Notes: generated from the sequence alone by a model not told the origin. A stretch of 64,000 bases of DNA from Chryseobacterium ureilyticum (GCF_900156735.1 NZ_FTOL01000003.1:124001-188000), one strand, 5' to 3'. Positions 8,725 through 18,721 are shown, numbered from the stretch's first letter. Program-made: numbers and translations.

Positions 8725-10128
8725 ATGCCAGTAAGAAACTATACCTATTACGATTATACCATAAGTCTTTGTCCAGAATGCCTGAAAAGGGTAGGTGCAA
8801 AGATCATTATAGAGGATGAAGCCGTTTTTATGACCAAAAGATGTCCGGATCATGGCTTTTTCAAAACAAAAATTGCTTCAGATGTCCATTACTATAAGAA
8901 CATACGAAACTATAATAAAGCTTCGGAAATGCCTCTTCACTTTGGTACTGATGTAGAATACGGATGTCCGTATGACTGTGGGCTGTGTGTAGATCATGAG
9001 CAACATAGCTGTCTTTCTATTGTGGAAGTGACTGACCGTTGTAATCTGACCTGTCCTACCTGTTATGCTATGTCTTCACCCCATTATGGAAGTCATAGAA
9101 GTCTGGAAGAAATTGAAGCCATGTTTGATGTCATTGTTAAAAATGAAGGTGAACCGGATGTGGTTCAGATCAGTGGAGGAGAACCTACCATTCATCCTGA
9201 GTTTTTCAAGATCATGGATATTGCCAAGTCAAAACCGATCAAACATTTAATGTTGAATACCAATGGAATAAGAATTGCCAACGATCCTGGTTTTGCAGAA
9301 AAGCTAGCCACTTATGCTCCTGAGTTTGAAGTATATTTACAATTCGATTCTTTTAAGCCGGAAGTTTTAGAAGATTTCAGAGGAAAAGATCTTACTGCTG
9401 TAAGGATGAAAGCCTTAGAAAAATTGAATGAGCTTAACCTTTCCACGACATTAGTGATTGTGCTCCAGAAAGGCAAAAATATAGATGAAATCGGAAAAAT
9501 TATTGAGTTTGCCCTAAAGCAGAAATGTGTTAGAGGAATTACTTTTCAGCCAGTAGAAATTGCAGGAAGAAACAGAGAAGATTCTGCTCATGAAAAAATT
9601 ACCTTAACAGAAGTGAGACAGGAAATTATTAATCAGTTTCCGTTATTGAATTCTGATGATATTATTCCGGTTCCGTGTAATCCGGATGCTTTGGCAATGG
9701 GTTATATTTTAAAACTTGAAGGAGAAACTATTCCTTTAACCCGTTATATTAATCCTGCCGATCTTCTGAATAATGAATCAAGAAATACCATTGTTTACGA
9801 ACAGGATCAAGGGCTTCATATGCAGCTGCTGGATATTTTCAGTACCGGTATTTCTGTTGATAAAGTAAAACCTAAGGTTAATCAGTTGCTTTGCTGCCTT
9901 CCGGAAGTATGTGCTCCGGATCTGGATTACGATAATTTGTTCAGAATTATCATTATGAACTTCATGGATGCCCATGATTTTGATGTAAGAGCAGTGAAAA
10001 AATCCTGTGTTCATATCGTAAACAAAGACCTGAAATTAATTCCGTTTGAAACTATGAACCTTTTCTACCGTGATGACAAGAAAAGCTATTTAGAGGAACT
10101 TAGAAAAGAAGATAAGGTATTATTTTAA
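8725..10128 (+). CDS. Radical SAM protein of the Tes/MJ0619-like family
   Basis: 467 aa. The cysteine layout matches the multi-cluster family containing archaeal tetraether lipid synthase (Tes, MJ0619): a rubredoxin-like C16-P-x-C19 with C40-P-D-H, an auxiliary C81-x3-C85-x2-C88 plus C96, the radical SAM triad C106-x3-C110-x2-C113 in TDRCNLTCPTCYA, a GGEP motif near residue 152, and further C-terminal cysteines (QLLCCLPEVC). Tes joins unactivated lipid-chain carbons; MJ0619 has also been annotated as a methylpterin methyltransferase. The substrate in Bacteroidota is unknown to me. Co-transcription with an Lgt-like membrane protein favours a lipid substrate (inference). Confidence 0.85.
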   Translation: MPVRNYTYYDYTISLCPECLKRVGAKIIIEDEAVFMTKRCPDHGFFKTKIASDVHYYKNIRNYNKASEMPLHFGTDVEYGCPYDCGLCVDHEQHSCLSIVEVTDRCNLTCPTCYAMSSPHYGSHRSLEEIEAMFDVIVKNEGEPDVVQISGGEPTIHPEFFKIMDIAKSKPIKHLMLNTNGIRIANDPGFAEKLATYAPEFEVYLQFDSFKPEVLEDFRGKDLTAVRMKALEKLNELNLSTTLVIVLQKGKNIDEIGKIIEFALKQKCVRGITFQPVEIAGRNREDSAHEKITLTEVRQEIINQFPLLNSDDIIPVPCNPDALAMGYILKLEGETIPLTRYINPADLLNNESRNTIVYEQDQGLHMQLLDIFSTGISVDKVKPKVNQLLCCLPEVCAPDLDYDNLFRIIIMNFMDAHDFDVRAVKKSCVHIVNKDLKLIPFETMNLFYRDDKKSYLEELRKEDKVLF

Positions 10129-10327
10129 CACAGAAATAAATGAGTATTTCTAGCTAATTTTAAGCATAATCATCTGTGTTGATCTTCGAAAATCTGTAGT
10201 CCATCAAAGAATTTGGAATTTTTTATTTCCCATAGATTAAACTGATTTTCACTGATTATTGCGTATAAGTGATGGACATTGCTAAGTAAATCTGCGTTAG
10301 CTGCCCAATCTGCGAGAAAAAAACAAA
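10129..10327. repeat. Intergenic sequence resembling a dispersed flavobacterial repeat
   Basis: No gene is seen. The sequence contains phrases such as CATCTGTGTTGATC, AAAATCTGTAG, CTGATTTTCACTGATT and AAATCTGCGTTAG, which resemble degenerate copies of ATCTGTG/AAAATCTG-type intergenic repeats common in this lineage. The identification is by memory of style, not by comparison. Confidence 0.35.
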
Positions 10328-10356
10328 AGCGTGAAATCAAATTTCACGCTTTTTCT
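10324..10356. terminator. Bidirectional terminator between the radical SAM gene and surE
   Basis: A perfect 10-bp stem AGCGTGAAAT/ATTTCACGCT with a 3-nt loop, flanked by an A-run on the left and a T-run on the right. It can act on both converging transcripts. Confidence 0.85.
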
Positions 10357-10373
10357 ATCTTAAAATAACAGTA

Positions 10374-11162
10374 TTATTTAGATTCCTTCACGGCATTAAA
10401 AGCCATTACTTCTTCCAATGTTTTCATGTATTCGTAAGCTGTAAGATCAAACTTCACAGGAACAATCGAAATATATCCGTTTGCCAAAGCTGTTTCATCA
10501 GCATCTTCAGAATCATCCATATTGTTGAAATAACCTGTTAGCCAATAATACTTTTTACCATGCGGGTTTATTCTTTCGTCAAAGCTTTCTTCCCACTTAG
10601 CATTAGCTTGCTTGCACACTTTTACTCCTTTTATTTCCTCTGCAGGTAACTTTGGAATGTTTACATTAAGAACAATTCCTTTAGGCATCGGGTTCTCAAG
10701 AGTTCTTCTTACGATATTCTGAATATATTCTTTTGCCTGAGTAAAATCTGCTTCCCAACTGAAATCCAATAAAGAGAATCCAATAGCAGGGATACCTTCT
10801 ACACCAGCTTCTACAGCTGCAGACATGGTCCCAGAATAGATTACATTGATAGAAGAATTGGCTCCATGATTGATCCCTGAAACTACAATATCAGGTCTTC
10901 TCGTAAGGATTTTATCCAATGCCATCTTTACACAGTCTACAGGAGTTCCACTACAAGAATAATCTTTTTGAGGTCCATCAAGAGTTACTTCTTCATAGCT
11001 TAAGGTAGAGTTGATTGTGATAGCGTGACCTTTACCACTTTGAGGAGAGTTCGGTGCTACAACAATTACTTCCCCGATTTCGTTCATAAAACTGATAAGA
11101 TTTCTGATACCAGGAGCTGTAATTCCATCATCATTAGTAACCAGAATAAGCGGTCTTTCCAT
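10374..11162 (-). CDS. surE: 5'/3'-nucleotidase SurE
   Basis: 262 aa metal-dependent nucleoside-monophosphate phosphatase. The N-terminal ILVTNDDGITAPGI holds the metal-binding Asp pair. APNSPQSGKGHAIT, GTPVDCVKMAL and SGINHGANSS are further SurE active-site segments, and the length matches the family. It acts on nucleotides in the cytoplasm and is often linked to stationary-phase survival. It ends at the shared terminator to its left; the upstream 200 bp contains no recognisable gene. Confidence 0.95.
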   Translation of the reverse strand: MERPLILVTNDDGITAPGIRNLISFMNEIGEVIVVAPNSPQSGKGHAITINSTLSYEEVTLDGPQKDYSCSGTPVDCVKMALDKILTRRPDIVVSGINHGANSSINVIYSGTMSAAVEAGVEGIPAIGFSLLDFSWEADFTQAKEYIQNIVRRTLENPMPKGIVLNVNIPKLPAEEIKGVKVCKQANAKWEESFDERINPHGKKYYWLTGYFNNMDDSEDADETALANGYISIVPVKFDLTAYEYMKTLEEVMAFNAVKESK

Positions 11163-11369
11163 ATATTATCTTAATTTTTTTTTATACAAATGCAGTACAA
11201 TCTGTTCTTTTGAGAATAGAACAAAGTGAATTTTCAACACATCAAATGTAATCAAAAATAAGACGTAATAAAATAACAGACTTGTTATTCATTGCTTTAA
11301 GATGGTGAAAAGATGTTGTATTTCCCGAATTATAAGGATAAAATTTTACCCGTCATTCACCGTCAATAA

Positions 11370-11876
<507 letters not shown>

Positions 11877-14006
11877 ATGTGGAAAAATTTCAAACTGAAT
11901 AAATTTTTACTTCTTATTCCATTAACCAGTCTAATGTTTTGCTTCAACTCGCCCAAGAACGATGATGAAAAAATGCAGACGATAATGGTGAGTGTAAAAA
12001 ACACCCTTTCTTACCTGCATTATAGTCCCAAGTCTATCAATGATGCTTATTCTAAGGATGTTTATAAGCATTATTTCGAGTTAGTAGATCCTGCTAAAAG
12101 ATATTTCCTGCAAACTGATATGGATGAATTCAGTAAGCATGAAACAAAACTTGATGATTATATCAATCAGGGAGATCTTACATTCTATAAATTGACAATC
12201 GACAGACTTTACCAAAGAGTAGATGAGATTGATAAGATTACTCAGGATATTTTCAGTAAGCCAATCAACCTTCAGGAAGATGAAACGCTTACCTTGGAAC
12301 CAAAGTTAAAAAAAGTACCTGCCAACAAACAGGAACAGTATAACGAATGGAAAAAATTCATCAAATACAATATCCTTCAGGAAATTGAATCGATGAACAG
12401 CAAAGAGGAATTTCAAAAAGAGAAGAAAGATTCTGTTCAGAAATACAAATTAAAAGATACCATTAAGCTAAAAGTTCTTACTCAGGATGAGAAGATCAAA
12501 AAAGCTACAGACGAAGTAAAAGACCTTGTAAAAGATACCTTTACCAGATTCAAAAAGAGAAAGAAAATGGATTGGTTTACTGTGTATATGAATGCTTATA
12601 CAGAGGTATTTGATCCACATACCAACTATTATTCTCCTAAAGATAAAGAAGACTTTGACACTCAGTTTACAGGAAAAGTAATCGGAATCGGAGCAATCAT
12701 TCAGGAGAAAAAAGGAAACCTTTACCTTGGAGCATTGACTATTGGAGCACCGGCATGGAAATCTAAGCAGCTTTCAGAAGGAGATAAAATCTTAAAAGTA
12801 AGATCAAAGCCAAAAGATGACGCTGTAAACGTTGTAGGAATGCTTTCTGATGAAGCCGTAAGATTGATCAGAGGTGAAAAAGGAACGCCTGTTACATTAA
12901 CTGTTCAGAAAAAAGACGGTAGTATCAAAGATGTAACAATGGTTCGTGAAGAGGTAGCTATCGAAGATACTTTTGCAAGAAGTATTGTAGTAAACGCACC
13001 GAACGGAAAGAAATACGGATTCATCAACCTTCCAAGCTTTAACGCAGATTTTGAAAATTCAAAAGGAAGAAATGCTTCTGATGATATTAAAAACGAAATC
13101 GTTAAGCTTAAATCTCAGAATATTGAAGGAATCGTTCTTGACCTGAGAAATAACGGTGGAGGTTCTCTAACGGAAGTAGGTGATATTATGGGGCTTTTCA
13201 TGGATGCCGGACCTTATGTACAGGTGAAAGACGGAAATGGAAAAATACAGACTCTAAAGAACAAATACGAGGCTCCGATCTGGACAGGTCCGCTAGTGAT
13301 TATGCAAAACGAACTTTCTGCTTCAGCATCTGAAATTTTAGCTGGAGTAATGCAGGACTACGGAAGAGCAATGATCATAGGATCTCCACAGTCATTCGGA
13401 AAAGGTACCGTTCAAACTTTTGTTGACCTGAACAGATTCCTTAATACTGAAGATGATTTCGGATCTTTAAAACTGACGATTCAGAAGTTCTACAGAGTTA
13501 CAGGAGAATCTACACAGAGAAAAGGAATTGTTTCCGATATTCAGATGAAAGACTTCTTTACTTACGCAGAAGTAGGAGAACGTTATGATGATTTTGCTTT
13601 AGCCTGGGATAAAATTCCAGCTACCAAATTTGAAAAACTGAATTATTTCAACATTCAGGCTCTTGAAAAAGCAAGTGCAGACAGAATGGCTAAAAACAGC
13701 AACTACCAGCTTTTACTGGAATCTGCTCAATGGAGAGAGAAATTGGATAAAGAAGAAAATATTACTTTGAATATTAATAAGTTTAACGAGCTGATGAAAC
13801 ACAGAAAATCTCAGATCGAAAAGTTCAAAGTACTTACGAAATTTGAAAACGGACTTCAGTTTATCATGTATCCGGCTGAAGTAGAAAGAGAGAAAAAAGA
13901 TGAAGCTTTCAAAAAGAAATCTGAAATGTGGATCAAGAATCTGAAAAAAGATCTTTACCTGCAGGAAGCAATGAATATTGTATCAGATATGGGAGTAAAA
14001 TCATAA
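11877..14006 (+). CDS. prc: Carboxy-terminal processing (tail-specific) protease, S41A
   Basis: 709 aa envelope protease with an N-terminal hydrophobic export segment (FLLLIPLTSLMFCF, possibly a lipoprotein or anchor signal). Order: a long helical N-terminal region, a PDZ domain around GAIIQEKKGNLYLGAL to EGDKILKVRSK, then the S41 protease core with LDLRNNGGGSLTEV, the nucleophile region ELSASASEILAG, and the general-base Lys in PQSFGKGTVQTF. A C-terminal helical Tsp-type extension follows. Size and layout match E. coli Prc. Likely roles are degrading periplasmic proteins with exposed C-termini and controlling murein hydrolases. Confidence 0.93.
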   Translation: MWKNFKLNKFLLLIPLTSLMFCFNSPKNDDEKMQTIMVSVKNTLSYLHYSPKSINDAYSKDVYKHYFELVDPAKRYFLQTDMDEFSKHETKLDDYINQGDLTFYKLTIDRLYQRVDEIDKITQDIFSKPINLQEDETLTLEPKLKKVPANKQEQYNEWKKFIKYNILQEIESMNSKEEFQKEKKDSVQKYKLKDTIKLKVLTQDEKIKKATDEVKDLVKDTFTRFKKRKKMDWFTVYMNAYTEVFDPHTNYYSPKDKEDFDTQFTGKVIGIGAIIQEKKGNLYLGALTIGAPAWKSKQLSEGDKILKVRSKPKDDAVNVVGMLSDEAVRLIRGEKGTPVTLTVQKKDGSIKDVTMVREEVAIEDTFARSIVVNAPNGKKYGFINLPSFNADFENSKGRNASDDIKNEIVKLKSQNIEGIVLDLRNNGGGSLTEVGDIMGLFMDAGPYVQVKDGNGKIQTLKNKYEAPIWTGPLVIMQNELSASASEILAGVMQDYGRAMIIGSPQSFGKGTVQTFVDLNRFLNTEDDFGSLKLTIQKFYRVTGESTQRKGIVSDIQMKDFFTYAEVGERYDDFALAWDKIPATKFEKLNYFNIQALEKASADRMAKNSNYQLLLESAQWREKLDKEENITLNINKFNELMKHRKSQIEKFKVLTKFENGLQFIMYPAEVEREKKDEAFKKKSEMWIKNLKKDLYLQEAMNIVSDMGVKS

Positions 14007-14010
14007 ACAT

Positions 14011-14044
14011 AAAAAAACCGATAATGAAAATTATCGGTTTTTTT
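14011..14044. terminator. Bidirectional terminator between prc and sodC
   Basis: An A-run, stem ACCGATAAT/ATTATCGGT with a GAAA loop, and a T-run. It serves the converging prc and sodC transcripts. Confidence 0.88.
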
Positions 14045-14058
14045 ATTGAATAAATGGA

Positions 14059-14562
14059 TTACTTAATTTCTACACATCCCACTCTTCCGCCTGCATTTCC
14101 TGTAGGCTGAGTATGGAAATCATCGGCTGCGGCATGTACAATAAGCCCTTTACCGATAATGTTTTTGGATTCGTCTGTACATCCAAGACACCATTTATCC
14201 GTCTTGAATGTAAGGGTTGCAACTCCGTTTTGATCCGCTACCAGATTCCCTATATCTCCCATATGGAAATGCTCAGCACCCCATTTTCCATGGTCGTTCT
14301 TGGATGGGTTCCAGTGTCCGCCTGTAGAGGTTCCGTCTGCCGCAGAGCAGTCTCCTTTTTCATGAATGTGTACTGCATGGATTCCAGGAGTAAGGTTAGT
14401 TACATTCAGTTTCATGATGACATCATTCCCTTGTTGGGTAAACTTTGCCGTTCCTCCGGTTTGAGTTCCGCTTTTGGCATTTACAGAATATGTTTTTGTT
14501 GTTCCGCATGAAGCAGCTAAAAATGCAAATCCTGCCAATAATGCTAGTGTTTGTACTTTCAT
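14059..14562 (-). CDS. sodC: Cu,Zn superoxide dismutase lipoprotein
   Basis: 167 aa with a lipoprotein signal (GFAFLAASC, lipobox Cys19). Metal ligands typical of SodC are visible: the H-x-H of AVHIHEKGDC, GGHWNPSKNDHG and the H-x-H of EHFHMGDIGNL, then IVHAAADDFHTQPTGNAGGRVGC with the copper His and active-site Arg. It dismutates superoxide in the periplasm or at the outer membrane. It ends just beyond the terminator shared with prc. No exact promoter box was found. Confidence 0.93.
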   Translation of the reverse strand: MKVQTLALLAGFAFLAASCGTTKTYSVNAKSGTQTGGTAKFTQQGNDVIMKLNVTNLTPGIHAVHIHEKGDCSAADGTSTGGHWNPSKNDHGKWGAEHFHMGDIGNLVADQNGVATLTFKTDKWCLGCTDESKNIIGKGLIVHAAADDFHTQPTGNAGGRVGCVEIK

Positions 14563-14732
14563 TTTTAAATGATTTATAGTAATATTTATGATAAATTTAA
14601 AAAAGTTTTTTCAAAGCGCTTTATGATTCTAGTCTTTTTTTTCGGAAGGAGTGTAGATGATACACTATGATTTACCCTGTTTTTATCTTGAAAAACAGCA
14701 AGAAAGGACAACAGAAATTTAAAATCAATCAA

Positions 14733-14740
14733 TACTTTTG
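14733..14740 (+). promoter_or_regulatory. -7 promoter box (TACTTTTG) for the AraC-type regulator
   Basis: Exact TAnnTTTG about 18 nt before the TTG start at 14759. No obvious -33 TTG at the standard spacing. Confidence 0.5.
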
Positions 14741-14758
14741 TAAGTAAAAACTTCTGAT

Positions 14759-15661
14759 TTGGAAGAATATAAAAAACGGATTGTAAAAACAATTCAATAC
14801 ATCAATGCAAACCTTGACGCTGATCTTTCTTTGGAAAAAATTGCAGAGATCAGTGCCTATTCTCCATTTCATTTTCACAGAATATTCAGACTTATTACAG
14901 GAGAAACACTTCAGAATTATATTATCCGTAAGAAAATAGAGAAAAGCGCCCTTTTTCTGGCTGTTCATAAGCATGTAGAGATTAAAGAAATTTACCTCGA
15001 TCTTGGATTTTCAAACCACTCCGTTTTCAGTAAGACCTTTAAAAAATATTACGGATTACCGCCTTCAGATTTTCGAAAAACGGCACCTGAAACTTTTCAC
15101 AAGATTTTACAAACACAAAGCAAGAACGGACAAATTGATACGGTTTTCAGCCAATACATTTGTAGTATTGAAAACCTATTAAATTGGACTACAATGAATT
15201 TAAAAATCGAAGTAAAAGAAATGCCGGAAATGAATCTGGCAGCAGTAATGAGCCTTGGGATTGCTCAGGTAGAACCTTCCTACAACCTATTGATCAACTG
15301 GGCAAAAGAGCAGAACCTGTTTCCCAGAGAAAATGTTAAAATGATTTCTGTATACCATGACAGCTTTAAAGTAACACCCGCTGATAAGGTTAGAATTCAT
15401 GCATGTATGCTATTGGATGAAAAATTGAGAGAACCAAAAGGTGAAGTCTTTTCCGAGACGATAGAAGCAGGAAGATTTATTGTAGGAAGTGGTGAAGTGA
15501 CCCTTCAGGATTTTGAGCAATGCTGGGTATCATTGTTTCTATGGATGAATGAGCATAATTATTCCGTAAGGAGAACATTTCCGTTTGAAATCTATCATTC
15601 CAATTTTAAGGAACATCCGGAAGGTAAAATGATCGTTGATTTCTGCATTCCTATTCATTAA
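14759..15661 (+). CDS. AraC-family regulator with GyrI-like effector domain
   Basis: 300 aa. The N-terminal ~105 residues form the two-helix-turn-helix AraC DNA-binding domain (LSLEKIAEISAYSPFHFHRIFR, then FSNHSVFSKTFKKYYGLPPSDFR). The remaining ~160 residues (from LKIEVKEMPEMNLAAV to DFCIPIH) form a GyrI/SOUL-like small-molecule-binding domain, the Rob/BmrR type. It probably senses an amphipathic compound and activates resistance or stress genes. TTG is taken as the start because the HTH domain begins right there and a promoter box sits just upstream. Confidence 0.88.
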   Translation: MEEYKKRIVKTIQYINANLDADLSLEKIAEISAYSPFHFHRIFRLITGETLQNYIIRKKIEKSALFLAVHKHVEIKEIYLDLGFSNHSVFSKTFKKYYGLPPSDFRKTAPETFHKILQTQSKNGQIDTVFSQYICSIENLLNWTTMNLKIEVKEMPEMNLAAVMSLGIAQVEPSYNLLINWAKEQNLFPRENVKMISVYHDSFKVTPADKVRIHACMLLDEKLREPKGEVFSETIEAGRFIVGSGEVTLQDFEQCWVSLFLWMNEHNYSVRRTFPFEIYHSNFKEHPEGKMIVDFCIPIH

Positions 15662-15663
15662 TT

Positions 15664-15736
15664 TCCCGTTCAGTAACAAAACAATACCCTTCAGTAATTA
15701 TTTTTTTACAGAAGGGTATTGGACGTGTTACTTTTG
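15664..15736 (+). promoter_or_regulatory. LytTR-type direct-repeat promoter upstream of the TonB receptor
   Basis: Two half-sites, TCCCGTTCAGTAAC (15664-15677) and TACCCTTCAGTAAT (15685-15698), lie exactly 21 bp apart, followed by a -7 box TACTTTTG at 15729-15736. The same arrangement occurs at 19214 and 21739. The half-sites resemble the LytTR consensus (WMMGTTNRK). No good -33 element is present, as expected for an activator-dependent promoter. The second half-site overlaps a 16-bp inverted repeat (15682-15720, one mismatch) that may also act as the terminator of the AraC gene. Confidence 0.65.
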
Positions 15737-15754
15737 ACATATAAAATAACAACC

Positions 15755-18004
15755 ATGAAAACTCAGGTCTATAAAATATTCTTTCTCATTGCATTTACAG
15801 CCTTTATGATGGGGAATGCTCAAATAAAAATCTCTGGAAGGGTAGTGTTTAAGAATAAAGGAATAAGTGAAGTAAATGTCACTCTAAAGGATTCTTATGA
15901 TGGGGCAACTACAGATTCACAAGGAAACTTCTCTTTTGAAACTTCGGAAAAGGGAAACCGTATCGTCACTTTCACTCATCAGAAATACGAAGAGGTTCAA
16001 AAATCGATTGGTATTGAAAATCAGGATATTTCATTAGGTAATATAGATCTTAAAGAACAGATCAGCGAGATTGATGCAGTAGTAGTTTCTGCAGGGTCTA
16101 TTGAGGCAAGTGATAAGAAAAGAGCAACCGCTTTGCTTACTCCCATTGATATTTATACAACGGCGGGTGCAGACGGGCAGATTTCTTCAGCATTAACCTA
16201 TCTTCCCGGAGTACAGAAAGTAGGAGGTACGGAAGGTCTTTTTATCCGTGGAGGTACCGGTACAGAATCTAAGATCTTTATGGACGGAAGTCTTATCAAT
16301 AATTATTTTTCTAACTCTGTTCCCGGAATTGCAGGGAGAGATCAGTTCAATACTTCTCTTTTTAAAGGAAATATATTTTCCAGTGGTGGCTATTCTGCGT
16401 TGTACGGGCAGGCGCTTTCCGGAGCTTTAATGTTAGAAAGTGTTGACCTTCCAGATGAAACATCTTATAATTTCGGAATTTCACCCATTTTCCTGAGCGC
16501 AGGATTTCAAAAGCTGGGAGACAATAAAAATTACTCCTATGGTGCTACAGCAGGATATTCTCTTTTAAGTCTGATGCAGAAAGTCTTTAATTTTAATACA
16601 GATTTTGTGGAAGCTCCGCAAGGGCTTAACGGAGATATGAATTTCAGATTCAAAACAAAATCAGGCGGCTTTTTCAAATATTACGGAATGTTCAATTCCA
16701 ATAAAATGGGAGTAAAATCAGAAAGTCTAGAGCCCGGATATGATTTCAGTCTGGTAAAACTTAATGGTAAAAATACTTTTCATAATCTATCTTTTAAGCA
16801 GAAATTTGGAAAATATCTCCTGAATGTAGGCGGTTCTTACTCTTACAACAGATCAAATCTTCATTTTTCTACGGAAACCAATGATCTTGAATCCAATCAA
16901 ACTCAGCTTCTGACAGACGGAAATTATCTGAATTTTAAAGCAGTTCTTGAAAGAAAAATCAACAAAATAAGTGCCGTCAGAGGAGGAATTGAATTAAATA
17001 ATACCGATGAAAACCTGAATTTTGAAACAGTGCAGAAACATTATAAAGACTTAATTTCTTCCGCTTTTGTGGAAACCGATTTTGGCTTCAGTAATGCATT
17101 ATCTGCGAAAATAGGAGTGAGGGCAGAGCATTCTTCTTTTTTAGATAAAAACAATATTGCCCCTCGTTTTGCTATTGCCTACCGACTTGCAAAAGACTGG
17201 ACAACTTCTTTAGCTTACGGACTTTTTTATCAGAACCCAGAAAGTAAATACATCAATGCTCCTGCGAATCTTGGATTTCAAAAATCTCAACATTATATTT
17301 TTCAGGTTCAGAGGGCTTCAGAGGGAAGAACTTTACGTTTTGAAGCTTTTTATAAAAAGTATGACCATTTGATTAAAACATTTAATGTAACACCGGATAA
17401 AGAACAAAATCAGCAGATTCAAACCGCTTTGAATAATGATGGATACGGATATGCAAAAGGAGTGGAGTTTTTCTGGAGAGATAATAAAAAGACATTTAAA
17501 AATATCGATTATTGGATTAGCTATTCATACCTGGATTCAAAGAGGGATTTCCTGAATTATCCTGTGAGCCTGCAACCAAGTTTTGCGGCTGAACATACTC
17601 TTTCGGCAGTAGCAAAAAGATTTATTCCGGAATGGAAACTTGGGGTTAACTTATCTTATACCTATGCAAAAGGACGCCCTTATTATGATATTGCTTCTAC
17701 ATTTGAGAATGGAAATGCAATTAATTATACCCGAAATGAAGGCAGGTTGAAAGATTATAATGCTTTGAATTTCAGTATCAATTATCTTCCGAATATTGGT
17801 AAAAAAGATGCTAAGGCATTTCCGGTATTTGTATTGAGTATCAGTAATATTTTAGGATCAAAGAATGTATATGGCTCCAATTTTTCTGCGGATGGTTCCA
17901 GAAGTTCTGCAATTGTCCCACCAGTGAATACTTTTGTCTTTATAGGAGCATTTATTAGTTTCGGAGTAGACAAAACGGATGATGCTATCAATAATAATTT
18001 ATAA
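15755..18004 (+). CDS. TonB-dependent outer-membrane receptor
   Basis: 749 aa from ATG 15755; the upstream in-frame TTG overlaps the promoter and is rejected. Signal peptide (IFFLIAFTAFMMGNAQ), then a carboxypeptidase-regulatory-like beta domain (ISGRVVFKNKGISEVNVTL), a TonB plug (LTYLPGVQKVGGTEGLFIRGG) and a beta-barrel ending in FVFIGAFISFGVDK. It imports an unknown ligand across the outer membrane using ExbBD-TonB energy; no SusD partner is present. The LytTR-type promoter directly upstream suggests control by the adjacent two-component system, and the downstream TPR-like gene is probably co-transcribed. Confidence 0.9.
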   Translation: MKTQVYKIFFLIAFTAFMMGNAQIKISGRVVFKNKGISEVNVTLKDSYDGATTDSQGNFSFETSEKGNRIVTFTHQKYEEVQKSIGIENQDISLGNIDLKEQISEIDAVVVSAGSIEASDKKRATALLTPIDIYTTAGADGQISSALTYLPGVQKVGGTEGLFIRGGTGTESKIFMDGSLINNYFSNSVPGIAGRDQFNTSLFKGNIFSSGGYSALYGQALSGALMLESVDLPDETSYNFGISPIFLSAGFQKLGDNKNYSYGATAGYSLLSLMQKVFNFNTDFVEAPQGLNGDMNFRFKTKSGGFFKYYGMFNSNKMGVKSESLEPGYDFSLVKLNGKNTFHNLSFKQKFGKYLLNVGGSYSYNRSNLHFSTETNDLESNQTQLLTDGNYLNFKAVLERKINKISAVRGGIELNNTDENLNFETVQKHYKDLISSAFVETDFGFSNALSAKIGVRAEHSSFLDKNNIAPRFAIAYRLAKDWTTSLAYGLFYQNPESKYINAPANLGFQKSQHYIFQVQRASEGRTLRFEAFYKKYDHLIKTFNVTPDKEQNQQIQTALNNDGYGYAKGVEFFWRDNKKTFKNIDYWISYSYLDSKRDFLNYPVSLQPSFAAEHTLSAVAKRFIPEWKLGVNLSYTYAKGRPYYDIASTFENGNAINYTRNEGRLKDYNALNFSINYLPNIGKKDAKAFPVFVLSISNILGSKNVYGSNFSADGSRSSAIVPPVNTFVFIGAFISFGVDKTDDAINNNL

Positions 18005-18054
18005 AAACATACCTTCGGGAAACGATAAAAACTAATTTTAAAAAATCAATTATT

Positions 18055-18714
18055 ATGAAAAAATATCTTTTAAGCTTTGCTTTAGTTCTGATGAGCTTAA
18101 CTTCTTTTGCACAGTCAGATTATGAAAAAATTATGTCCGAAAAGATTGCTAAAATTGAAACCTGCAAAACAGCTGAAGATTTCCAGACGTTGGCTAATGA
18201 TTTTCAGAGAATAGGAAGTAAGGAAAGTTCACAGTGGCTTCCGGCATACTATGCTGCTTTTTCCTATATTCAGAAAGGAAGAATAATGATGAGAGATGGA
18301 AAGATGCAGGATCTGGATGGGGTGGCATCTCAGGCAGAAAAGCACTTGGCAATGGCTCAGAATCTTGCAGGAGCGGATAATGCCGAGATTCGTTTATTGA
18401 AAAAAATGGCTTACTCTTTAAGAATGATGGTAAATCCGCAGCAAAGGTATATGACAGATGGAATGAGAGCCAGTGAGGAGCTTAATATTGCGCAGAAACT
18501 AGATCCTGCTAACCCAAGAATTGCTTTGATTAAAGCAGAAGATATTTACTTTACTCCTGAGCAGTTTGGTGGAAGCAAAACTAAAGGATTAGAAATGTTC
18601 AAGGAAGCATTGGCGAAATTTAATGCTTACAAACCTAAAACAACATTAGACCCGAACTGGGGGAAAGGAGAAGCAGAATACTTTCTAAGTCTGCCAGCGG
18701 AACCATCAAAATAA
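18055..18714 (+). CDS. Exported TPR-like protein
   Basis: 219 aa with a cleavable signal peptide (YLLSFALVLMSLTSFAQ). The rest is alpha-helical with TPR-like spacing (WLPAYYAAFSYIQKGRIMM, LNIAQKLDPANPRIALIKAEDIYF, GLEMFKEALAKFNAY). It lies 50 nt after the TonB receptor in the same orientation and is followed by a terminator, so it is the second gene of that unit. It may be a periplasmic partner of the receptor; no enzymatic motif is seen. Confidence 0.8.
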   Translation: MKKYLLSFALVLMSLTSFAQSDYEKIMSEKIAKIETCKTAEDFQTLANDFQRIGSKESSQWLPAYYAAFSYIQKGRIMMRDGKMQDLDGVASQAEKHLAMAQNLAGADNAEIRLLKKMAYSLRMMVNPQQRYMTDGMRASEELNIAQKLDPANPRIALIKAEDIYFTPEQFGGSKTKGLEMFKEALAKFNAYKPKTTLDPNWGKGEAEYFLSLPAEPSK

Positions 18715-18721
18715 TAAAATG

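Noticed and set aside
14113..14511. 132-aa plus-strand frame opposite sodC
   Set aside because: Antisense to a clear Cu,Zn-SOD gene with all metal ligands.
15682..15720. Inverted repeat taken only as a terminator of the AraC gene
   Set aside because: It overlaps one of the paired LytTR-type half-sites and has a T-rich loop rather than a 3' T-run, so a regulatory reading was preferred, with termination kept as a secondary possibility.
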